Below are positions 6,884 through 11,663 of a stretch of 11,663 nt of DNA, piece after piece. Position 1 is the stretch's first letter. Each line of letters opens with the position of its first letter. The translations under genes were made by a program, and so were the position numbers. Where the stretch lies: the NCBI GenBank assembly GCA_900757285.1, contig CAAENI010000149.1:1-11663 (forward strand). Reading direction: 5' to 3'. The notes below the pieces were generated by a model. The model did no database searches. It was not told the DNA's origin and saw nothing but the letters and a program-made list of their open reading frames with translations. This DNA comes from an uncultured Collinsella sp. GTDB lineage: Bacteria > Actinomycetota > Coriobacteriia > Coriobacteriales > Coriobacteriaceae.

Positions 6884-7720
6884 CTAGGCGCCAATCGCAC
6901 GACGATACTCTGCCATTACCTGCGTATCGGCAGCTGCGGGGTCGGCAAAATAGCGCCCGTCATAGGTCTCGGCCGAAACAACTCCGCGATAGCCGCGCGC
7001 CACCAGCCTATCCAGGTCGGCGTGCATATCGCGGTCGCCGTCACCCCAGGCAAGATGCGTCGTGCCATCTGCCGCAACATCGACAAAATGCACGTGGGCG
7101 ACATCATCGCCAAGCAGATCGAAATAATCGTCGATGGTATCCCCCGCCACCGCCATGGCGCCCATATCCAGACATGCCTTAAGTGCCGGATGATCAACTG
7201 CCTCGATCATGCGCTTCGTGTCGGCCGCCGAGTTCACGATCATCGACTCAACTGGCTGCAGGGCCTCGAGCACCAGTCGCACGCCGCGCTCTCCCGCATG
7301 CTCGGCAATCGCACGCAGCATCGAGGCGCTGCGACCCCACGCGTCCTCGATCGGCTCGTTCAAAAATGCCCAGCCGCTCGAGACCATGACCTGCTCGGCT
7401 CCAAGTTCCGCCGCGATATCCACAACGTTCTTAAAGTACGCGAGCGTGCGGGTACGCGCTTCATTCCCGCGCGCCGCGATATTCCACGGCTTGGGGTTGT
7501 TCTGTTCGGGACAAAGCCCCACAATCCGAACCCCATACCGCTGTGACAGCTCCCGCACCTGCTCGATCGAATCGTATCCATGGCAATCGACATACAGATG
7601 CATCGCCCCGGTCCAAAGCTCGCAACACGTGTAGCCCGAGGCCGCTGCCGAGGAAAAGAATTCCTCAAGGTCAAAATAACGATGGCTGATATTCATGACG
7701 GCAAGCTGCGGATACTCCAT
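6884..7720 (-). CDS. FrlC-like sugar epimerase/isomerase (xylose-isomerase-like TIM barrel)
   Basis: The 278-residue protein belongs to the AP endonuclease 2/xylose isomerase-like TIM barrel superfamily. It matches, segment by segment, my memory of E. coli FrlC, the fructoselysine 3-epimerase: ELWTGAMHLYVD (34-45), RIVGLCPEQNNPKPWN (65-80), LVLEALQPVESMIVN (149-163) and VAHVHFVDVAADGTTH (207-222). E152, D185, H211 and E251 are positioned as the four metal ligands of the family. I chose the ATG at 7718-7720, with AAAGGTGG five bases upstream. A GTG nine bases earlier is in frame but sits inside that ribosome site. The gene is last in the PTS operon, behind a terminator-like hairpin. Its presence next to a FrlB-like deglycase supports a role in Amadori-compound use. 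The exact epimer pair is not known. Confidence 0.78.
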   Translation of the reverse strand: MEYPQLAVMNISHRYFDLEEFFSSAAASGYTCCELWTGAMHLYVDCHGYDSIEQVRELSQRYGVRIVGLCPEQNNPKPWNIAARGNEARTRTLAYFKNVVDIAAELGAEQVMVSSGWAFLNEPIEDAWGRSASMLRAIAEHAGERGVRLVLEALQPVESMIVNSAADTKRMIEAVDHPALKACLDMGAMAVAGDTIDDYFDLLGDDVAHVHFVDVAADGTTHLAWGDGDRDMHADLDRLVARGYRGVVSAETYDGRYFADPAAADTQVMAEYRRAIGA

Positions 7721-7725
7721 CTTGT

Positions 7726-7733
7726 CCACCTTT
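7726..7733 (-). promoter_or_regulatory. Ribosome binding site that fixes the epimerase start
   Basis: On the minus strand AAAGGTGG ends five bases before the ATG at 7720. The alternative in-frame GTG (7727-7729) is part of this sequence and has no ribosome site of its own, so the shorter start is preferred. Confidence 0.7.
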
Positions 7734-7737
7734 CGGC

Positions 7738-7771
7738 AAAAGGGCGCCGCAGCACAATGTGCGCGACGCCC
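7738..7771 (-). terminator. Terminator-like hairpin after the PTS genes, before the epimerase
   Basis: In the transcript GGGCGTCGCGCAC (7771-7759) pairs with GTGCTGCGGCGCCC (7755-7742), with two G-U pairs and one bulge, around an ATT loop. TTTT follows directly (7741-7738). This has the layout of an intrinsic terminator with a short T-run, so some read-through into the epimerase gene is plausible. The AT-rich stretch 7772-7803 just upstream contains no convincing promoter. Confidence 0.7.
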
Positions 7772-7803
7772 CCTCTTATATTGTTTTAATTATGACGGAT
7801 ACC

Positions 7804-8640
7804 CTACTGGACACCAAGCACTCCAAAGAACGCGCCGGCGATACTCACGAGTAGGATCACGAGCATGATGAGCAGCGGATTCATCTTCTTCTTGAGCATG
7901 AGATAGACAATTCCAAACAGTCCCATCGTGACAAAGCCCGGGAAGATTCCGTTGAGCAGCTCGGCGAGCGTCTGAGCGCCATCGCCCGCGCCGACCATGA
8001 GCGGAATGTCCACGGTGACCATCTCCATGGTCATAGCGCCGATCACCATGGCGCCCATGATAGAGGCCATCTTGACGATCGTGTCCATAATGCCCGATTC
8101 CTGGACCTTGCTGATCATGTCCGAGCCAAAGCGATATCCCACAAACGTCAGCAGGTAACGGATGATGTAGTGGGGGACGTTGAACACGAGCAGGAACAAA
8201 ATCGGGCCAAGAATAGAGCCCTGCAGCGCCAGCGACGTGCCGACACCCGTTGCCAAAATTCGCAGCGTACCCCAGTAGAAGGCATCGCCCACGCCGGACA
8301 GCGGTCCCATCAAAGCAAGCTTGACATTAGAGATCGCGCTCGTGTCAAAGTTATCTTCGGTGGCGTTGACTTCTTCCATTGCGGCAGCAATGGACATGGG
8401 GAGCGTCGAGATGTACGGCGTGACGTTATAGAGCTCCATATGGCGCTTGAGTGCGGCCTTAAAGTCCGCATCCTGCGGATACAGCTTGCGAAGGATCGGC
8501 ATAAGGGCCCACATAAAGCCGATATGGCCCATACGCTCGTAGTTCCAGGAATGCTCATAGGGAATCGAGCGCCAGAACAGCTTCTTAAGGTCTGCGCGGG
8601 AAATCAGCCCGTCGTAAGAAGACTCAAACTTAAAACTCAT
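7804..8640 (-). CDS. PTS mannose/fructose/sorbose family EIID component
   Basis: EIID forms, with EIIC, the membrane channel of a mannose-family phosphotransferase system. The 278-residue length is typical. Family features are SWNYERMGHIGFMWALMPIL (31-50), a conserved N-terminal block; the loop MGPLSGVGDAFYWGTLR (111-127), the family hallmark; a hydrophobic stretch LGPILFLLVFNVPHYIIRY (144-162); and further hydrophobic spans at about 186-207 and 235-278. The ATG at 8638-8640 (MSFKFESS) overlaps the end of the EIIC gene by 11 bases and has GGGAG upstream; a longer frame would lie within EIIC. The match to FrlB/GfrF-type deglycase neighbours suggests a glycated amine as substrate, but EIID sequences do not reveal substrate by eye. 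Confidence 0.93.
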   Translation of the reverse strand: MSFKFESSYDGLISRADLKKLFWRSIPYEHSWNYERMGHIGFMWALMPILRKLYPQDADFKAALKRHMELYNVTPYISTLPMSIAAAMEEVNATEDNFDTSAISNVKLALMGPLSGVGDAFYWGTLRILATGVGTSLALQGSILGPILFLLVFNVPHYIIRYLLTFVGYRFGSDMISKVQESGIMDTIVKMASIMGAMVIGAMTMEMVTVDIPLMVGAGDGAQTLAELLNGIFPGFVTMGLFGIVYLMLKKKMNPLLIMLVILLVSIAGAFFGVLGVQ

Positions 8641-8643
8641 CGA
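8630..8643. repeat. 14-base direct repeat at the EIIC gene end (copy 1)
   Basis: The plus strand TTAAAACTCATCGA occurs here and at 9917-9930. On the coding strand both copies encode the C-terminal DEF and the TAA stop in the same frame. Here the embedded ATGAGTTTTAA also supplies the EIID start codon. Confidence 0.6.
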
Positions 8644-9421
8644 ACCCACTCCCAATCGCAGGATCCTCGGTTGCCGCTGCGGGCTGCTCCGCCTTTTTCT
8701 TGTCACCCAAAACCGTCATCGCGACGACGATAATCGCGGCAAAGATCGCCACACCCGTCGTGCTAATGCCAAAGTAGGCGACGAGGAAGAAGCCAGCGAA
8801 GAAGAACGGAGCCACTGTTTTGTTCATAATCATCTGCGTCAGCATCGCAAAGCCGAGTGCGGGCAAGAAGGCGGCGGCGACATCCATGCCGGTCTGAACG
8901 AAATCGGGGATGATGTTGAGCAGGCTGGCAACAGCATCGGCGCCAAAGAAGAATGCCAGGGGAATGATCAGCAGGCCGCACCAGCTCTGCGCGTAACCGG
9001 CGATGAGCATGTTGCGCGTGATGGCCTTGGTGTCTCCGTCCTCGACGTTTTTGTCGATACGGTGCACCAGCAGCAGCATGACCGGCTGGCCCAGGGCCGT
9101 ATCGAGCGCCAGGACGATCGTTGCGATGGGAATGCCCAGGGTCAGGGCCGCCGAAGCGTCCGCGCCGGCCTGCATGGCAAGCGACACGCCCAGAATGGTT
9201 CCGGAAATCGTATCGGGCGGGTTATACGCACCGACCGAGATGGCACCGACCATGGCAAGCTCCATCGTGGCGCCCATAATGGTGCCGGTCACCACATCGC
9301 CCATGACAAGGCCGACCAACGGTCCGAGCACAATGGGGCGCTGAAGGTAACTCGTACCGGTCAGCCACTCGGAATAGCCCAAGAGGGCAATCAGGAAAAT
9401 CAGGATCGTCTTGATAACCAT
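8630..9421 (-). CDS. PTS mannose/fructose/sorbose family EIIC component
   Basis: EIIC is the polytopic sugar-binding membrane partner of EIID. The 263-residue sequence is hydrophobic throughout residues 1-238. Family motifs are QRPIVLGPLVGLVMGDVVTG (27-46) and GATMELAMVGAISVGAYNPPD (50-70), the region that lines the substrate site in ManY-type proteins; RIDKNVEDGD (121-130) is a cytoplasmic loop. A hydrophilic tail of about 25 residues (GDKKKAEQPAAATEDP and on) ends in FDEF. The start ATG lies 8 bases after the EIIB stop, with AGGGG upstream. The last 11 bases overlap the EIID start, which suggests coupled synthesis of the two membrane subunits. The final 14 bases are identical to the end of the EIIA gene. 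Confidence 0.94.
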   Translation of the reverse strand: MVIKTILIFLIALLGYSEWLTGTSYLQRPIVLGPLVGLVMGDVVTGTIMGATMELAMVGAISVGAYNPPDTISGTILGVSLAMQAGADASAALTLGIPIATIVLALDTALGQPVMLLLVHRIDKNVEDGDTKAITRNMLIAGYAQSWCGLLIIPLAFFFGADAVASLLNIIPDFVQTGMDVAAAFLPALGFAMLTQMIMNKTVAPFFFAGFFLVAYFGISTTGVAIFAAIIVVAMTVLGDKKKAEQPAAATEDPAIGSGFDEF

Positions 9422-9429
9422 GACAGCCC

Positions 9430-9900
9430 CTAACCGATGACCTTTGCGGCGTCAGTCTTCGCATCCGCCGGAATCATCTGAATGAACAGCTCACAGCCCT
9501 CGCCGAGCAGCTCCTTCACGTAGGCCTCGTTCTCGGGCGTAAGGAATACGCTCGTCGAGACCTGGCGGGCATCCTCGCTAAAGGCCACATTGCCGAGGTT
9601 GATCTTCTTGACGCCCATCGCCTTGGCGACGGCACCGGCCTGCTGGATCGTCTCGCAAACCACGAAGAGCTTGTACTTGTCGGTCACACCGCTCTGAAGC
9701 GCCTTGACGGCGTCCTCGGTGTTTTTGACAACGACCTTGCAGCCCTCCGGCTTTGCAAGGGACAGGGCCTGCAGACGAAGCTTGTCATTGAGGACCGTGT
9801 CGCTCACTAACAGGATGCAGTCGGCACCCAGAGCCGAGGTCCAGCTAACGGCAACCTGGCCGTGAAGCAGTCGATAGTCCACGCGAATCATCTGAATCAT
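9430..9900 (-). CDS. PTS mannose/fructose/sorbose family EIIB component
   Basis: EIIB is a soluble subunit of about 156 residues that takes phosphate from EIIA and passes it to the sugar in the EIIC-EIID channel. The N-terminal block IRVDYRLLHGQVAVSW (5-20) is the family signature, and H13 is the phosphorylated histidine. The rest follows the EIIB-Man/Sor fold, with GVKKINLGNVAF (95-106) as another recognisable strand and turn. I chose the first ATG (9898-9900), because AGGAG lies six bases upstream; a second ATG three codons later is possible. It follows the EIIA gene after 16 bases and precedes EIIC by 8 bases. Confidence 0.95.
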   Translation of the reverse strand: MIQMIRVDYRLLHGQVAVSWTSALGADCILLVSDTVLNDKLRLQALSLAKPEGCKVVVKNTEDAVKALQSGVTDKYKLFVVCETIQQAGAVAKAMGVKKINLGNVAFSEDARQVSTSVFLTPENEAYVKELLGEGCELFIQMIPADAKTDAAKVIG

Positions 9901-9916
9901 GATGTGCTCCTAACGA

Positions 9917-9930
9917 TTAAAACTCATCGA
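9917..9930. repeat. 14-base direct repeat at the EIIA gene end (copy 2)
   Basis: This is the second copy of TTAAAACTCATCGA. It again covers the last codons (DEF) and the stop, now of the EIIA gene. The embedded ATG here opens onto an immediate stop, so unlike the other copy it starts nothing. Confidence 0.6.
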
Positions 9931-10333
9931 GTTCGGCCTGCCCCAGCAGGTCGTTGACGTACTTGACCTTGGTGTCGTCCGCCTCGACGATCTGGCGAAT
10001 GGCCTCATCGATCGGGGTGGAGTCGGGCACGAACAGCAGCTGAATAAGGAGCGGCAGGTTCATATTGGTCACCAGGTGCGTGTTGGGGCGCGTCTGGACG
10101 ATCTTGGTGAACTCGTTGTTGACGCTGCCGCCAAAGAGGTCGGTGCAAACGACGACCTCATCGTCCGCGGCAAAGCCGTCCAGAATCGCTGCGGCCTCCT
10201 TGACCAGGTCCTCGTTTCCGTCGACATACATAGACAGCGCATGGACGTTCTCGCGCTCGCCCGAGAGTAGCCCAATGCTCTCGACGATTCCGGACGCAAA
10301 ATGAGCATGGGATGCAACGATAAACTGCCTCAT
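9917..10333 (-). CDS. PTS mannose/fructose/sorbose family EIIA component
   Basis: EIIA accepts phosphate from HPr. At 138 residues it is a stand-alone EIIA of the mannose family rather than an EIIAB fusion such as ManX. H9 in RQFIVASHAHFASG is the phosphorylation site. D65 in CTDLFGGSVNNE (63-74) and NMNLPLL (90-96) match the other conserved loops around the active site. The ATG at 10331-10333 has AAAGGGG seven bases upstream. An in-frame ATG 16 codons earlier lies in the terminator-like hairpin region and has no ribosome site. The coding end TCGATGAGTTTTAA is repeated exactly at the end of the EIIC gene. The gene opens the four-gene PTS block. Confidence 0.95.
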   Translation of the reverse strand: MRQFIVASHAHFASGIVESIGLLSGERENVHALSMYVDGNEDLVKEAAAILDGFAADDEVVVCTDLFGGSVNNEFTKIVQTRPNTHLVTNMNLPLLIQLLFVPDSTPIDEAIRQIVEADDTKVKYVNDLLGQAELDEF

Positions 10334-10363
10334 TCGATTCCCCTTTCTTGCGAACTTCGGCAT

Positions 10364-10392
10364 AAAAATGCCCGGACGCATGCGCCCGGGCA
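10364..10392 (-). terminator. Intrinsic terminator-like hairpin between the deglycase and EIIA
   Basis: In the transcript TGCCCGG (10392-10386) pairs with CCGGGCA (10375-10369) around a 10-base segment that can itself pair further (CGCATGCG). TTTTT follows directly (10368-10364). This is a textbook intrinsic terminator layout, placed 30 bases upstream of the EIIA start and 35 bases after the deglycase stop. Partial termination would give more deglycase than PTS mRNA. Confidence 0.75.
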
Positions 10393-10427
10393 GGGTGCTT
10401 CTTGATCAGTAGCTAATTTGTCGCCGA

Positions 10428-11489
10428 TTAGTAATCGAACTGGTGATAGTAGCGACGGTAGTTGAGGTTGTGCTTGGTGACCGTCTCGTAGTAAGCGGCA
10501 AGGCGATCGGTGATCAGCGAGGAGAGGATCCACGGAGACACGATGACGCGGAACTCGTCGTCAAGGCCGGGGATGGCGAACTCGGCGGTGTCGATGATGT
10601 TGATGTCGGTGTCGCCGGTCACGCCGCGGGTCAGGAAGGCGCGGACGCGCTCGTCGAGCTTGCGGTTCTCGTCCTCGCCCATGAACAGGAACACGGGGAC
10701 GCCGGGCTCCACGAGCTCGAGGGTGCCGTGGAAGAAGTCGGCCGAGGTGATGTAGCGGGTGCGCTTCCACTGCATCTCCTCCAGGATGCACATCGAGAAC
10801 AGGATGGTCTCGCCCCACAGGGCGCCGGAGCCGATGAACATGGTGTAGGGGGCCAGGGCGTACTTCTTGGCGAGCTCCTCGGCGCGCGGCTCGAAGCGCT
10901 TGCGGATATCGAGCATGTCCTTCCAGATGTCCTTGGTCTGCTCGATAAACAGATCGAACTTGGGGAAGCAGCCGCGGCGGTTGAGCAGGCGCAGGCCGAA
11001 GCAGTCGGCGAGGTAGTAGCCCTTCTCGCAGCCGCCCGAACCATGGTCAGAAGCCATGGCGACGCAGTTCTCGGCGCCGACAGCCTGGCCGATGGGGCCC
11101 TCGGGCTTGGTCATGGCGTAGACGCGCACGCCCATGCCCTTCATCTTCTTGACGGCCTCGAGGACCTCGGGGGTGGTTCCGGACTCGGAGGCGGTGAGCA
11201 CGACGGACTTCTCGGTCATGCGCTTGTGGCCCATGACGTTCCACTCGGCGGCGTGGATCAGGTAGACCTCGAGGTCGCGGTCGCCGAACTTGTTCATGAG
11301 GTACTCGAGCTGCATGAGCTCGTCCCAGGTGCCGCCGACGCCCATCAGGAACACGGCGTCGTAGCCCTCGTCGGCGACCTTGTCGGCGAGCGCGGTCATC
11401 TTCTTGCCGGTCTCGTAGAGCGCCTTGCCGTCCTCGAGATAGCCCTCCTGGTCGAAATGCATGATCTCGATCTTCTCGGTTTCCTTCAT
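10428..11489 (-). CDS. FrlB/FraB/GfrF-like phosphosugar-amine deglycase (two SIS domains)
   Basis: The 353-residue protein has two SIS domains (about 45-150 and 213-325). It resembles E. coli FrlB, fructoselysine-6-phosphate deglycase, which yields glucose 6-phosphate and lysine. Shared features are the SIS loop TASESGTTPEV (99-109), ADFFHGTLELVEPGVP (250-265) with a following acidic GEDENRKLDERV, and the C-terminal NYRRYYHQFDY. E238 and H254 are 16 residues apart, matching the catalytic Glu/His pair described for FraB and seen in FrlB. It has no glutaminase domain, so it is not GlmS. The ATG at 11487-11489 has AAAGGAC upstream; an in-frame ATG 24 codons earlier overlaps the promoter leader. 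Codons are almost all G/C-ending, which suggests high expression. It is the first gene of the PTS operon. Glucoselysine, fructoselysine or another glycated amine could be the substrate. Confidence 0.82.
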   Translation of the reverse strand: MKETEKIEIMHFDQEGYLEDGKALYETGKKMTALADKVADEGYDAVFLMGVGGTWDELMQLEYLMNKFGDRDLEVYLIHAAEWNVMGHKRMTEKSVVLTASESGTTPEVLEAVKKMKGMGVRVYAMTKPEGPIGQAVGAENCVAMASDHGSGGCEKGYYLADCFGLRLLNRRGCFPKFDLFIEQTKDIWKDMLDIRKRFEPRAEELAKKYALAPYTMFIGSGALWGETILFSMCILEEMQWKRTRYITSADFFHGTLELVEPGVPVFLFMGEDENRKLDERVRAFLTRGVTGDTDINIIDTAEFAIPGLDDEFRVIVSPWILSSLITDRLAAYYETVTKHNLNYRRYYHQFDY

Positions 11490-11546
11490 GGTTTGTCCTT
11501 TCTGTCCTGCACGCGAATCTATACATCGCGTTTCTTTTCGATACCA

Positions 11547-11576
11547 ATTATAGACATACACCTAACGTGTTTTTAA
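11547..11576 (-). promoter_or_regulatory. Promoter of the deglycase-PTS operon
   Basis: On the minus strand a perfect TATAAT (11552-11547) lies 18 bases downstream of TTAAAA (11576-11571), a 4 of 6 match to the -35 box. Transcription would start near 11540, giving a leader of about 50 bases before the deglycase ATG. The -35 region overlaps one arm of the inverted repeat, and the -10 region overlaps a related half-site. Confidence 0.65.
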
Positions 11577-11641
11577 TACCACTTATCAATCTGCTCCAAT
11601 CCTCGGTGAACGGTCGAAATTCTCTGGTGAGTGGTATTAAA
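11572..11641. promoter_or_regulatory. Perfect 12-bp inverted repeat, probable operator
   Basis: TTTAATACCACT (11572-11583) and AGTGGTATTAAA (11630-11641) are exact reverse complements, 46 bases apart. A third, degenerate half-site ATACCAAT is at 11541-11548, over the -10 box. The AGTGGTAT half resembles the operators I recall for GntR/HutC-family regulators of amino-sugar genes; FrlR belongs to that family. No regulator gene is in the window. The wide spacing suggests two separate sites and possibly DNA looping, or control of a divergent gene to the right. The rest of 11490-11663 shows no gene. Confidence 0.55.
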
Positions 11642-11663
11642 TTAGAATTGAATGTATAGCTAA

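Noticed and set aside
10428..11489. GlmS (glucosamine-6-phosphate synthase) as identity of the SIS protein
   Set aside because: The N-terminal glutaminase domain is missing, and the C-terminal half matches FrlB-type deglycases better.
11490..11540. A catabolite-response (cre-like) site in the deglycase leader, around AAACGCGATG
   Set aside because: Only the central ACG part fits; the flanking TG and CA of the cre consensus are absent.
10443..11576. A 377-codon plus-strand frame opposite the deglycase, rich in Leu, Val, Gly and Glu
   Set aside because: It mirrors the extreme G/C-ending codon use of the deglycase gene. No domain is recognisable, and it ends in the opposite promoter region.

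Overview
The window is GC-rich and compact, and every recognisable gene lies on the minus strand, so it reads from the right edge to the left. The base composition, the short gaps with strong GGAGG-type ribosome sites, and a HisZ-HisG fusion suggest a high-GC Gram-positive of the Coriobacteriia, probably Collinsella-like. That assignment is inference; no marker gene here proves it.

Right half (about 6884-11663): a catabolic operon for a glycated (Amadori-type) compound. It begins with a promoter region carrying a perfect 12-bp inverted repeat and a TATAAT -10 box. A two-SIS-domain deglycase of the FrlB/FraB/GfrF type follows, then a complete mannose-family PTS (EIIA, EIIB, EIIC, EIID) and a FrlC-like sugar epimerase. 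The PTS would import and phosphorylate the substrate, the deglycase would split the 6-phosphate into a sugar phosphate and the amine or amino acid, and the epimerase would bring C3 epimers into the route. Terminator-like hairpins separate the deglycase from the PTS genes and the PTS genes from the epimerase, which suggests graded expression within one operon.

Left half (1-6714): a histidine biosynthesis operon in the order hisZ-hisG fusion, hisD, hisC, hisB, hisH, hisA, hisF; hisF runs off the left edge. Together these cover the first step (HisG with its HisZ regulatory domain), the Amadori-type isomerisation (HisA), the glutamine-dependent cyclisation (HisH plus HisF), dehydration (HisB), transamination (HisC) and the final two oxidations (HisD). 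Most junctions are overlapping or within a few bases. Two are not: hisZG-hisD holds a GC-rich hairpin, and hisB-hisH holds a perfect 15-bp palindrome that looks like a dispersed repeat. The leader of hisZG carries another strong hairpin, but I see neither a His-codon leader peptide nor a T-box.

No tRNA, rRNA, CRISPR array, insertion sequence or replication origin was recognised. No stretch without a gene exceeds 300 bases. The longest are the two leader regions, 11490-11663 and 6715-6883.
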